From RGIG9115 sp045644665 (GTDB taxonomy: Bacteria > Bacillota > Clostridia > UBA1381): a DNA stretch of 64,000 bases. The number at the start of each line of letters is the position of its first letter. The stretch's first letter is position 1. Below are positions 34,887 through 44,157 of this stretch, piece by piece. The DNA lies in assembly GCA_045644665.1 (NCBI GenBank), contig JAZRHH010000007.1:27148-91147 (forward strand), in the 5' to 3' direction. The position numbers and the translations under genes are program-made. Under the pieces are notes generated by a model that searched no databases, was not told where the DNA came from, and saw only the letters and a program-made list of their open reading frames with translations.

Positions 34887-37800
34887 TTATTTGTTGTTTT
34901 CGATGAATCTCTGCAAAATCGCGGCTATTTCAGCTCTTGTAGCATTATCCTTCGGATTGATTGTAGTAGCGGATTTGCCATTCATAAGACCTGCTCCAAC
35001 CGCCCAATTCACAGCCGAAACAGCATATTCAGAAATTTCGTTAGCGTCTGTAAAGTGGAGATTTTCCTCCAATATTACTGCATCCATACCCTTGTACTGT
35101 GCGTATCTAAACATAATAGCTGCAATCTGTTCACGAGTGATATTGCTATCGGGTGCAAAATCTGTTTCACTTACGCCGTTTACAATACCGTTCTGCTTTG
35201 CCCATACAACAGCATTTGCATAATAAGCACTCATATCAACGTCAGCAAAAGGAATGCTTTTGTTTACTGTAGGTTCGCCAGCGTTACGATAAAGAACTGT
35301 TACAAGCATTGCTCTTGTAAGAGTGTCGTTTGGAGCAAACTTATCTACTGCAACGCCATTCATGAGCTTGTTTTCAACTACATACTGAACATTTGCATAG
35401 AACCAATCATCTGCCTTTACGTCGCTGAAAGGATTCTTCCATTCCATTGTTTCAGGATTATCTTCAGGTTCTTTTTCCATGTCAATTCGCTTAGTATAAA
35501 GAGTCAAACTCTTTGTTACTTTAGTATTAAAGTCATAAGCAGTTGTCAGTTCTTTGTCTGTAAACCAACTATCAATCTGGAATTCGTCCTTTGCGAAAGT
35601 GTCAGGAATTGTAACTGTACTACCTTTTACTATTCTTTCACTTGCAATAAAATTTTCCTCATCATCTAAAAATATTATCTCACAAGTGTTTTCTGTAAAT
35701 TTCGCAGTAAGGGCAATTGCTTCTGTTACTTGGAAGCGATATGTTGCTTCTGACGATATAAGTGTTTTTCCGTTGTACCAGCCTAAAAATTCTTCATTTT
35801 CAAAAGGAGTTGCTGTAAACTGTGCATACTCTCCCTTTAGCAACGAGCCGCCACCTGATACATTACCATTACCCTCTGCTAAAGTAGTGATTGTAACAGG
35901 CGTTGCATTTTCTATAACTTCGGGTTCTCCAACTTTTATAGAATTAGAGGTCAAAGGATAGATTGCAACCTCCGTTTCGTTAAGATTTTCAACAGCTCCG
36001 ATCAGCGTATCATCTTTTTTAACGGCCATCTTGTTATAATTGATAACTCTTGTTTTGCCGGTCGTTGCATTTTGTTCCTGAACAGAATAGGTTACCTCTC
36101 CGTCATCAGTTGCAATAATTTCTGTTCTATACTCCTCATCAGTTGGCAGATATACAACCTTTTGTCCGTTTGCGTCTACATATGCAACAATAGAGCTACC
36201 TTCAATATCTATTACCTCATCGTTTCTGATTGCTGCAACCAGGTTATCGTTACTGTCGTATACTTCTAAATCTACGGGACAATTAAGACACATTTTTCTT
36301 GTATTTCGCAAATACTTTGACGGCTGTGTGGAATCAATCCAAGCAAGGCAAAGTTCAGGAAAATGAACATTTAGAAGTATCTTTAAATTGCCGAACAAGG
36401 TTTCCAGATTACCATTATCTAAAATAAACGAAAAAAGTTCCACTAATCCATCAAATGCCTCATCGCTGATATTAATCGACATTCTTTTGAACGTTCCTTT
36501 TACCGTACTGCGAAGCAAACCCAATTTTTCTCCCTGACTCAGTTTATCTACACCTTCAAACGCACTTTTAAAAGGATTAAGCCTACTCATAAACTCATCT
36601 GCAAAAATTTCCCCGAATTCGTCTGCTTTATCCTGTCCCATTATCTCGGTTACAAAGAAAACTAATGCATCTTCTAAATGCTCATTGTAATATTGAGGAG
36701 ACTTGAATGTTGTTGCTAAATTGTCAATCAAATTCTGAAAAAAGTCATCCATTGTCTGCTTTGAATTTTGCTCTTTTAAATAGAATCCGAAATAAGGGTA
36801 TGCATGTTCTAATGACCAGCTTACTTTATAGCGGTCAAAATCTTCAATGACAGGCGCACGCCATGATACATAATTATGACCTGCATACTCATCAAAATAT
36901 GTATACATATTGCCTACAAGCGTTTTGTAATCGGAATTTGTCCGTGCTGAGGGTAAGTAGTATGTAGTGCCGTATCTTCCATATTCCCATTTTTCGGGAG
37001 CTACCATTGGCACATAGTCGTTTTGATTGACGATACTGAAAATATTGTTGTATTTACTGTCATTTTTATCACTCGCCCGTGTTCCTGCAGGTGTTTCAAA
37101 GCAGTATGCATAAAGATTTTCAGGTTTAATCTCAACAATTTTTGTAGGATCTGTATTTGTTCCGTTTAATGCTAAACTATGAGTATCAAGATATGCTGCT
37201 GTAAGATTGGCTGTTGCTGCTGCACGACTAAACCCTGTTATCCAAATTTTAATATTTCCGCTTATATCAGCATTTCTTACATAGTTTGTCAGGAAACTCA
37301 AAACTTGGTCACGAGCCAACTGAAATCCTTTATGTTCTTCACCTGTCCCAACATTAAAGTTTCCGCCCCACTCACTCTCATAACCATTACCGCGAATTGC
37401 AACTGCAATCAGCGTGTAGTCATCATCTTCAAATGCAATTCTTTTATTTGCTGCAATAACACCAATAGAATTCGTAGACGGCTTTTCGGTGTATCCTTTA
37501 CTCTCGATCTCATCAAAGCCTAATTCGGTCAGTAAAGTTTTTGCATTTACATCCTGATTTTTATATTTGTCACTACCACTTCCGTGAACTGCAAAAGCGG
37601 ACATAGCAAGTCGCAACGACATTTTTGACAAATCATGATTATAGTTGTTTTTTGAAGCGGTTGCAAAATAGTTATCGTCATAAACATAGTTTGCAATACT
37701 GCTTCCATTATCTCCTTCTTTATTGCCATATTTTGATGCGAACTGGAATGTGCCTGTTTTTTTACCTGGAATGTTATAATCAGGCACAGAAAGTCCACTT

Positions 37801-38966
37801 GAATTATAATGTATTATCGCAGTGTTTAAAAACATATTTTCAGGGTCAATGTAAATATTCTTCCACTGACTTTCCCCTCCACCATAATATATTGTGCAAG
37901 CGGAAAACGCATAACTGCCAATTGTTGTTACGCTGTCCGGAATAGTTACATTGGTTAAACTTGCGCAAGGGCTAAACGCTCTTGGGCCAATTGTTGTTAC
38001 GCTGTCCGGAATAGTATAGGATGCATTTGTTTTGCCAATGGCATATTGTATTAGTGTTGTTTTATTTTTGTCAAAAAGGTTCCCATCTAAAGAACAGTAA
38101 TTTCTGTTGCCATCCTCAACCTTAATATTGGTTAAACTTCTGCACAAGGCAAACGCAACATCTCCAATTGAAGTTACGCTATCCGGAATTGTTATATTGG
38201 TTAAACTTCTGCACTCCCAAAACGCATAATCGCGAATTGTGATTACGCTATTCGGAATGGTTACATTGGTTAAACTTGCGCAAAGGCAAAACGCATGATC
38301 GCCAATTGTGGTTACGCTGTCCGGGATAGTTACATTGGTTAAACTTGCGCAACGGTCAAACGCTCTTGGGCCAATTGTTGTTACGCTGTCCGGAATAGTA
38401 TAGGATGCATTTGTTTTGCCAATGGCATATTGTATTAGTGTTGTTTTATTTTTGTTAAAAAGGTTCCCATCTAAAGAACAGTAATTTCTGTTACCATCCT
38501 CAACCTTAATATTTGTTAAACTTGTGCAAACGGAAAACGCAGAACTGCCAATTGTGGTTACGCTATCCGGGATTGTTACATTGGTTAAACTTTCACACCC
38601 ACAAAACGCTCCCTCGCCAATTGTGGTTACGCTATCTGGAATTGTTACATTGGTTAAATTTCTGCAAAAGGAAAACGCACGCTCGCCAATTGTGGTTACG
38701 TTGTCCGGAATGGTTACATCGGTTAAACTTTTGCACTCGCCAAACGCTTCATCGCCAATTGTGGTTACCGGATAACCGGCTATGGTTGATGGAATCTCAA
38801 GATTTCCACTAACTGCCTGGTCACAACCTATGACGGTTACCTTTCCGTTTTCTATGGTGTAGGTGAAGATTCCTTCCGTTGCAGCCGACACATTATTTGG
38901 CAAAAAAGTGAACAGGCTTACCAACACACTAATCACTAACATTAAACTTAGAATCCTTTTCTTCAT
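34887..38966 (-). CDS. giant surface protein: BspA-type leucine-rich repeats, lipase-like domain, InlB-type repeats and three SLH domains
   Basis: Secreted 1359-residue protein. A signal peptide (MKKRILSLMLVISVLVSLFT) starts at the ATG at 38966, which AGGGGG precedes; the open frame upstream is not used. BspA-like LRR_5 repeats follow (units like LTNVTIPDSVTTIGEGAF, nt 37900-38780). Next is an alpha/beta-hydrolase-like region whose nucleophile elbow reads WITGFSRAAATANL (about nt 37200-37260). Then come two repeats resembling InlB B-repeats (FLGWYNGKT, nt 35480-35900) and three SLH domains at the C-terminus (FAPNDTLTRAMLVTVLYRNA, FAPDSNITREQIAAIMFRYA and NPKDNATRAEIAAILQRF). It should be anchored to cell-wall polymers and act in adhesion and perhaps lipid hydrolysis; the enzymatic role is inference. 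Confidence 0.92.
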   Translation of the reverse strand: MKKRILSLMLVISVLVSLFTFLPNNVSAATEGIFTYTIENGKVTVIGCDQAVSGNLEIPSTIAGYPVTTIGDEAFGECKSLTDVTIPDNVTTIGERAFSFCRNLTNVTIPDSVTTIGEGAFCGCESLTNVTIPDSVTTIGSSAFSVCTSLTNIKVEDGNRNYCSLDGNLFNKNKTTLIQYAIGKTNASYTIPDSVTTIGPRAFDRCASLTNVTIPDSVTTIGDHAFCLCASLTNVTIPNSVITIRDYAFWECRSLTNITIPDSVTSIGDVAFALCRSLTNIKVEDGNRNYCSLDGNLFDKNKTTLIQYAIGKTNASYTIPDSVTTIGPRAFSPCASLTNVTIPDSVTTIGSYAFSACTIYYGGGESQWKNIYIDPENMFLNTAIIHYNSSGLSVPDYNIPGKKTGTFQFASKYGNKEGDNGSSIANYVYDDNYFATASKNNYNHDLSKMSLRLAMSAFAVHGSGSDKYKNQDVNAKTLLTELGFDEIESKGYTEKPSTNSIGVIAANKRIAFEDDDYTLIAVAIRGNGYESEWGGNFNVGTGEEHKGFQLARDQVLSFLTNYVRNADISGNIKIWITGFSRAAATANLTAAYLDTHSLALNGTNTDPTKIVEIKPENLYAYCFETPAGTRASDKNDSKYNNIFSIVNQNDYVPMVAPEKWEYGRYGTTYYLPSARTNSDYKTLVGNMYTYFDEYAGHNYVSWRAPVIEDFDRYKVSWSLEHAYPYFGFYLKEQNSKQTMDDFFQNLIDNLATTFKSPQYYNEHLEDALVFFVTEIMGQDKADEFGEIFADEFMSRLNPFKSAFEGVDKLSQGEKLGLLRSTVKGTFKRMSINISDEAFDGLVELFSFILDNGNLETLFGNLKILLNVHFPELCLAWIDSTQPSKYLRNTRKMCLNCPVDLEVYDSNDNLVAAIRNDEVIDIEGSSIVAYVDANGQKVVYLPTDEEYRTEIIATDDGEVTYSVQEQNATTGKTRVINYNKMAVKKDDTLIGAVENLNETEVAIYPLTSNSIKVGEPEVIENATPVTITTLAEGNGNVSGGGSLLKGEYAQFTATPFENEEFLGWYNGKTLISSEATYRFQVTEAIALTAKFTENTCEIIFLDDEENFIASERIVKGSTVTIPDTFAKDEFQIDSWFTDKELTTAYDFNTKVTKSLTLYTKRIDMEKEPEDNPETMEWKNPFSDVKADDWFYANVQYVVENKLMNGVAVDKFAPNDTLTRAMLVTVLYRNAGEPTVNKSIPFADVDMSAYYANAVVWAKQNGIVNGVSETDFAPDSNITREQIAAIMFRYAQYKGMDAVILEENLHFTDANEISEYAVSAVNWAVGAGLMNGKSATTINPKDNATRAEIAAILQRFIENNK
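37957..38522 (-). repeat. internal 384-bp-offset duplication in the LRR region
   Basis: The segment 37957-38139 recurs at 38341-38522 with only a handful of base differences, an offset of exactly 384 bp (128 codons). Between them and on both sides are 69-bp units each encoding one 23-residue leucine-rich repeat. The near identity indicates recent recombination within the gene. Confidence 0.85.
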
Positions 38967-39089
38967 TTGTAAAAACCCCCTGACAAAAATTCGTAGTCCG
39001 TATTTCAGAACTGTGCACAAAAAATATACAAGCTCTGACAACAAGGTTGCGATATAATTAATATTCCCTAATTATTATACTTCTATTTT

Positions 39090-40526
39090 TTATTTAAATT
39101 CTTCCGGAAGTTTGCTTCCGGTAAAGAGTTCATATGCTCGCTCTAACTGCTTATCCTCAAGAACTTCAATTTTTGCAAATGCACTGTCAAGTCTTGTCTG
39201 GGTTGTTATATCAAGAACTCCGTAAGGGTACAGGTTATCCTCATGCTGAAAATTCTTTAGCGCTATTGTTAGAAGTCTGTCAAATACATCATTTACTTCT
39301 CCGTTATAGTATCCGAGATAAAAAAGTCTTTGCTTTGCGGCTTTTATGTCATCTCCTGTGCTGCCCTCGTGCCATTTCTGACTAAATGTAAAGGCATTAT
39401 AATTGCCTGTATTAATTGGTTCTGCTTCATTTAAAACTATCTCGTTTGGTGTAATTCCCACCTTATCAATATTTTTTCCGCCTCTTGTTTCATAATGACC
39501 AACTGTAAGCTTGAACACAGAGCCGTTGGAAAGGGGGAACATATTTTGTATAACGCCCTTACCGTAGGTTTTTTCACCTATAATATATCCTGCCTCTGAA
39601 TCCTGCAAGGCACTTGCAAAAATTTCTGCAGCACTTGCTGTATACTCGTTTACAAGAACATTAAACTTATATTTTGTTTCTTTAAGGTCTGAATAATAGG
39701 TCTGGTTCATAAATGGCTGACGGTATTTAGTACTAACAATAACACCTTTGGGAACAACAAGACGTGACATATTTATTGCACAGCTTAGATAGCCGCCAAC
39801 ATTGTTTCTAAGGTCAAGTATAATATTTGTTATTCCGTCTGCGTCTGCCTGAGAAAGAGCTTCTATAAACTCCTCTGTTGTATTATCAGACATATCAATT
39901 ACACTTATATATGCAACTGTATCAGATAATTTTGCATATGAAACAGTATCCTCGTTAACCTCTCCGCGAACTACGGTAAAGTTATATTCTTTGCCATCAC
40001 GAAGAACTGATACCTGAACTGATGCACCAAGTTCTCCTGCAATTGCGTTTCTCACATGATTTATGTTTTTACCGTACATATTCTCCCCGTTTACACCGGA
40101 GATTTTGTCACCTGTTTTTATGCCGGCAGCTTCTGCCGGGCTTCCTGAAGTAAAGCCTGTAACCTCAACGTATTCTTCCTTTTGCTCTATTCTTACACCA
40201 ATTCCGTAAAAGGTTTTATTAACGTTATTTACAAAGCCCTTGTACTCCTCTGCTGTAAAATACTCACTATATGGGTCAAGGGATTTTAGCATACTTTTTA
40301 AAAATTCTACAAGCTTTTCGTCATCTTCTTTAAGATATTCGGACAACGCTCTTATTATTATATCCTCGTCCTTTAGAGTATTGTCTATATAGTATGTAGA
40401 AATATACCCTGCAACCTGCTGTGCTACATCTAACTCATCGCTGTATGTGTACTCTGCAGACACAGCCGCCCCTGCTGATATAACAAAAATTGACGCAAGT
40501 ATGGCTGCTATTTTTCTTTTTATCAT
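39090..40526 (-). CDS. carboxyl-terminal processing protease (S41 family) with peptidoglycan-binding domain
   Basis: Secreted tail-specific protease of the CtpA/CtpB type. A signal peptide (MIKRKIAAILASIFVISAGA) is followed by an N-terminal helical part, a PDZ domain at about 105-190 (YGIGVRIEQKEEYVEVTGF, SPAEAAGIKTGDKI), and the S41 core with nucleophile serine in NEYTASAAEIFASAL and general-base lysine in IIGEKTYGKGVIQN. A peptidoglycan_binding_1 domain closes the 478-residue protein (AKQRLFYLGYYNGEVND). It probably trims cell-wall or sporulation proteins outside the membrane. It follows ddl and the DUF1934 gene closely. Confidence 0.94.
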   Translation of the reverse strand: MIKRKIAAILASIFVISAGAAVSAEYTYSDELDVAQQVAGYISTYYIDNTLKDEDIIIRALSEYLKEDDEKLVEFLKSMLKSLDPYSEYFTAEEYKGFVNNVNKTFYGIGVRIEQKEEYVEVTGFTSGSPAEAAGIKTGDKISGVNGENMYGKNINHVRNAIAGELGASVQVSVLRDGKEYNFTVVRGEVNEDTVSYAKLSDTVAYISVIDMSDNTTEEFIEALSQADADGITNIILDLRNNVGGYLSCAINMSRLVVPKGVIVSTKYRQPFMNQTYYSDLKETKYKFNVLVNEYTASAAEIFASALQDSEAGYIIGEKTYGKGVIQNMFPLSNGSVFKLTVGHYETRGGKNIDKVGITPNEIVLNEAEPINTGNYNAFTFSQKWHEGSTGDDIKAAKQRLFYLGYYNGEVNDVFDRLLTIALKNFQHEDNLYPYGVLDITTQTRLDSAFAKIEVLEDKQLERAYELFTGSKLPEEFK

Positions 40527-40530
40527 ATTA

Positions 40531-40974
40531 TTAACATTCCTTTCCCGGTGGTATAGTACTAATCCTTATAACAACTCTGTTATCAAAGCTTCTTCCTCCC
40601 ACAGTCATTGAATATTCAAGAACAATTTTTCCGCCTTCGTTATCAACGGCAGATACTAACTTTCGTGTTTTTAAAGTGGCGGGCATGGCTCCATAGGGTG
40701 TTGAATAAAGGGAATTCTTTGTTTTTCCCTCCTCAAAAACAAACCTTGAGCTGTATGCTCCTGTACGCTTTATCTCTACAGTGTCTTTTAAAATTGTAAT
40801 TCTACCGTCAGACATTTTTTCTCCGTCCTCGTCAAGCTCGGTGTAAAAAACAAAGTATTCTCCGTCTTTTACAAACATTGTTCCCTGTGACTCGGTAGAA
40901 AACTCCGTCTTTCCGTCTTCATCCTTTTGGATTGTATGAGTTTTTACAAAAACACTCTTTTTTTCTTTTTCCAT
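40531..40974 (-). CDS. DUF1934 (YwiB-like) beta-barrel protein
   Basis: 147-residue DUF1934 protein, related to B. subtilis YwiB, with a lipocalin-like beta-barrel pattern. Conserved elements include EGTMF-like SQGTMFVKDGEYFVFYTE, ITILKDTVEIKRTGAYSSRF and STPYGAMPATLKTRKL near the middle, followed by GGKIVLEYSMTVGG. The molecular function is unknown in the literature I know. It sits 1 bp downstream of ddl and 4 bp upstream of the protease gene, implying cotranscription. Confidence 0.88.
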   Translation of the reverse strand: MEKEKKSVFVKTHTIQKDEDGKTEFSTESQGTMFVKDGEYFVFYTELDEDGEKMSDGRITILKDTVEIKRTGAYSSRFVFEEGKTKNSLYSTPYGAMPATLKTRKLVSAVDNEGGKIVLEYSMTVGGRSFDNRVVIRISTIPPGKEC

Positions 40975-40975
40975 T

Positions 40976-42037
40976 TTATTTTACTCTTTCCTCTGCAAGA
41001 AGAATAACCCTGTCAAGAAGGCTTTTATAGTCTATCCCTGTTACTCCCCAAAGTTTAGGGTACATGCTTATATTTGTAAAGCCGGGAAGTGTATTAATTT
41101 CGTTTAGTATTACCTTATTATCGCTTTTTCTTACAAAAAAGTCTACTCTTGAAAGTCCCATGCCGTCCATAGCCTGAAAAGCCTTTATTGCATAAGCCTT
41201 TATTTCTTCCTTTATATTTTCATCAAGGAGAGCGGGAATATGAAGCTTTGTGGAGTTGCTGTTGTACTTTGCATCAAAGTCGTAGAACTCAACCTCCGGC
41301 ACTATCTCGCCAATTTCTGATGCGGCAGGCTCTCTGTTTCCAAGAATTGCACACTCTACCTCGCGTCCGTCTATATTTTCTTCTACAAGGACTTTACGGC
41401 CATAGGAAAGTGCATTTTTTATTGCACTTTTAAGTTCCTCTCTTGCAGCAGCCTTGCCAATTCCTACAGAAGACCCTGTTGACGCAGGCTTTACAAAGCA
41501 AGGGTATCCAAGCTCTTTTTCTATCTCACAGATTTTCTCGTCTATATCATCTATGTCCGTTACTGTTACCCATGCAGCCTGTGGAATACCTGCATTTTGG
41601 AATACAATTTTTGACAGGGTTTTGTCCATGGAATTTGCACTTCCGGCAACCCCCACGCCCACATACTTTATACCACTCATTTCAAAAAGACCCTGAACTG
41701 TGCCGTCCTCTCCGAACTCGCCGTGAAGAACAGGGAAAATGCAGTCCAGTTTTATGAGTCTTGTGCCCTCTTTTTCAAAAACTATAATTCCTCCGTCAGA
41801 TGTATCGGGAGAGATAATTGCTTTTTTAAGAAACTTCTGGTCTTTTTCCCAGAGTCCGTCCTCTATTTTATTTTCATCGCCTGTATACAAAAACCATTTT
41901 CCGTCCTTTGTAATTCCAAGCATATGTATATCATACTTTTCTTTGTCAAGATTTCTTATAACAGATGTTACAGATTTTAGTGAAATTTCGTGCTCCGGAG
42001 ACCTTCCTCCAAACACAACACAAAGACTTTTTTTCAT
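40976..42037 (-). CDS. ddl: D-alanine-D-alanine ligase
   Basis: ATP-grasp ligase joining two D-alanines for peptidoglycan pentapeptide. N-terminal VVFGGRSPEHEISLKS, the ATP-binding loop CFVKPASTGSSVGIGKA, and metal ligands in RVDFFVRKSDNKVILNEINT with LPGFT following are all visible. The 353 residues fit the VanA/Ddl family. The lid region carries YDFDAKYNSNSTKLHIPA; the tyrosine and lysine-type residues suggest D-Ala rather than D-lactate use, as an inference. It is the first gene of a three-gene envelope operon with its own promoter. Confidence 0.96.
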   Translation of the reverse strand: MKKSLCVVFGGRSPEHEISLKSVTSVIRNLDKEKYDIHMLGITKDGKWFLYTGDENKIEDGLWEKDQKFLKKAIISPDTSDGGIIVFEKEGTRLIKLDCIFPVLHGEFGEDGTVQGLFEMSGIKYVGVGVAGSANSMDKTLSKIVFQNAGIPQAAWVTVTDIDDIDEKICEIEKELGYPCFVKPASTGSSVGIGKAAAREELKSAIKNALSYGRKVLVEENIDGREVECAILGNREPAASEIGEIVPEVEFYDFDAKYNSNSTKLHIPALLDENIKEEIKAYAIKAFQAMDGMGLSRVDFFVRKSDNKVILNEINTLPGFTNISMYPKLWGVTGIDYKSLLDRVILLAEERVK

Positions 42038-42075
42038 ATTAGCGCCTCTATTCTTATTTTAAATCCTACATAGTT

Positions 42076-42104
42076 ATTATACTATAAATATACTATAAAA
42101 TCAA
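42076..42104 (-). promoter_or_regulatory. sigma-A type promoter of ddl-DUF1934-protease operon
   Basis: Minus strand TTGATT (42099-42104), 17-bp spacer, TATAAT (42076-42081), about 40 bp before the ddl start. Confidence 0.78.
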
Positions 42105-42138
42105 TAGAAACTAAAAAGATTTATCAGCAAAAAAATAA

Positions 42139-42169
42139 GTAGGAATTCGCAAAATTTGCGAATTCCTAC
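42139..42169 (-). terminator. terminator of the SLH-protein gene
   Basis: GTAGGAATTCGCAAA / TTTGCGAATTCCTAC with a single central base is a perfect inverted repeat; on the minus strand TTATTTTTTT follows. It ends the gene at 42199 upstream of the ddl promoter. Confidence 0.88.
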
Positions 42170-42198
42170 AATAATTTATAGGTTTTCTATATCCTTTT

Positions 42199-44016
42199 TT
42201 ATGATACGATAATAACCTTAGCAGTAAACGCACCATTGCTTATTGTTCCGTGAGCGTTTACAATATCTCCAACCTTAAGGTCCTTAAGCTTCTTTGTCTT
42301 TCCGGCAGAGTCCATAATGCTTGTTGTTGTATCCTTACAGTAAACTGTTTCTTCTACTGCATAGTCGTCATCATTAACGTAGGTTACTTTGATAAATCCG
42401 TATGCGGAGTTTACTGCTGTTATTGTTCCCTCAAGCTTGCCTGTTGCAGACTGTGCTGTTGTTGAAGAAATTTTTACAACTGTCTGGCTCTCTATTGTGA
42501 GCTTTACACTGTCACCTACGCGGAAGTCGTAGAGTGTTCCCGCTTCTCCGTTAACGGTGATTTGTATATCGTTGCTAACGGCATAAGTAACATCTTCTCC
42601 TGCTGTGTTTACTGTGATTGTAGGAGTAGCGGAAATTCTGATTTCTTTTATAACACCGTTCTGGGTTTTTGTTGATGATGTTGCTTTTACTGCTGTGATT
42701 ACGCCGTATGTAAGAGTAAGAGTTACATTGTCACCTACAAGAATATCACTAAACTGTGCTGTGTTGCTGTTCTTGTTAACAGTAACATCATCAGATATAG
42801 GATATGTCATACCATTATATTCTTCTTTTGCATGTGAAATTGTCATTTCAAATGGGTCAAGTGAAATTGCATCTACTGTTGCCATTGCAACTGTTGTTAC
42901 TTTTGTTTCTCCTGAAACTCTTTCTACTATACCATTTTCAAGCTCAAGTATAATATGGTCATTTAACTTAAAGTTTGCAAGTGTTGATGGCTCACCGTTG
43001 TATGTAACAGAAACTGTTGGGCTGCACTGGTGTGTAGATTTTTCACCTGTAACAGAGTCTTTAACTGTAATTTCTACCACATCGCCTCTTGTTGTGCGGC
43101 TCTGGAAAACACCGCTTACAGTTTCATCAGGTATTGTTGAAAGAGCGTCTACAAAAGCAACTTTGTTATCTGAAAGTGTGATTATTGCCTCAACGCCCAC
43201 TATCATATTCTTTGGAGATGTTTCTACACCGTCTGCTTTCATTACAACATTATCAACATATGTATATTTTTGAAGTTCTCCCTCTTCATCATAGTATGAC
43301 AGTACTCTTCCGTCAAGGTCTACTTCCTGAAGCTTACCTGTAACAAATTGGTAGGCTGTCTTATCAATAACGCGGTTTAGCATTACTGCCATTTGAGTTC
43401 TTAGTACGCTTGTTTCAGGTGAGAACTTTCCGTCCTCCATGCCTGTCATTATACCGTTATCGGAAACAAATTTTACATAGTAAAGAGCGTTTGCAGGAAT
43501 TTTTTCCTGGTCTTCGAAGTCAAGAGTAACTGCTTGTGAACCTGATGGCTTTTTACCGCCCATTGCTTTTGTTATAATAATTGCAGCCTCATATCTTGGC
43601 ATTGGCTCATTCTTAAGCTCATCCTCAAGATATGTTGTAAGGTCGTCCTCTGTAAGAATACCTCTGTATAAAAGGAATGAAATTTCCTTTACTCCCCATG
43701 GTAAATCAAAATTCTTTAAGGTACTTTTATATGTTTCAACAGCATCTGTCAAAAGAGGCTCATTTTCTTCCTTTAAAGCACCCATGGCACGTGAGAAAAG
43801 TGCAAGTACCTCAAGACGTGTTACACCGTTATCAGGCTTAAATGTATTATCCTCATAACCTGTTATGTATCCTCTGTCTACCATATCCATAACCTGGTCG
43901 TATGCCCAGTCATAATCTTCTTTTGCAAAATCCACAAATGTTTTCTCTGCAAAAGCAAACTGTGCAGAGCCAAGAAGTAAAACTCCGGATAAGAGTCCGC
44001 AAAGTATCTTTTTCAT
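42199..44016 (-). CDS. secreted protein with three N-terminal SLH domains and repeated beta domains
   Basis: 605 residues with a signal peptide (MKKILCGLLSGVLLLGSAQF). SLH domains occupy roughly 26-80 (YDWAYDQVMDMVDRGYITGY, FKPDNGVTRLEVLALFSRAM), 95-155 and 170-225 (FVSDNGIMTGMEDGKFSPET). The remaining 380 residues are beta-rich with several related modules, each built like VGDSVKLTIE or VGDNVTLTLTYG, resembling S-layer body domains. No enzyme motif is seen. It is a candidate S-layer or cell-wall associated structural protein. It is transcribed alone from a consensus promoter and is the second SLH protein in the window. Confidence 0.9.
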   Translation of the reverse strand: MKKILCGLLSGVLLLGSAQFAFAEKTFVDFAKEDYDWAYDQVMDMVDRGYITGYEDNTFKPDNGVTRLEVLALFSRAMGALKEENEPLLTDAVETYKSTLKNFDLPWGVKEISFLLYRGILTEDDLTTYLEDELKNEPMPRYEAAIIITKAMGGKKPSGSQAVTLDFEDQEKIPANALYYVKFVSDNGIMTGMEDGKFSPETSVLRTQMAVMLNRVIDKTAYQFVTGKLQEVDLDGRVLSYYDEEGELQKYTYVDNVVMKADGVETSPKNMIVGVEAIITLSDNKVAFVDALSTIPDETVSGVFQSRTTRGDVVEITVKDSVTGEKSTHQCSPTVSVTYNGEPSTLANFKLNDHIILELENGIVERVSGETKVTTVAMATVDAISLDPFEMTISHAKEEYNGMTYPISDDVTVNKNSNTAQFSDILVGDNVTLTLTYGVITAVKATSSTKTQNGVIKEIRISATPTITVNTAGEDVTYAVSNDIQITVNGEAGTLYDFRVGDSVKLTIESQTVVKISSTTAQSATGKLEGTITAVNSAYGFIKVTYVNDDDYAVEETVYCKDTTTSIMDSAGKTKKLKDLKVGDIVNAHGTISNGAFTAKVIIVS

Positions 44017-44048
44017 GTAAATCCCTCCGTATATCTCTATATATTTAT

Positions 44049-44077
44049 ATCATATCATAAGTTTAAAAAAAGTGCAA
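44049..44077 (-). promoter_or_regulatory. sigma-A type promoter of the SLH-protein gene
   Basis: Minus strand TTGCAC (44072-44077), 17-bp spacer, TATGAT (44049-44054), about 30 bp upstream of a strong GGAGGG ribosome binding site and the start codon. Confidence 0.7.
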
Positions 44078-44157
44078 CATTTAATTAATGAATTTCCTTA
44101 ATTTTTTGTTACGAAATGCACAAAAAAATCCCTTGTTTGTAAAAAAATTGAAACAAA

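Noticed and set aside
38513..38812. Plus-strand open frames across the LRR repeats
   Set aside because: They are antisense shadows of the repetitive coding sequence, lacking ribosome sites.
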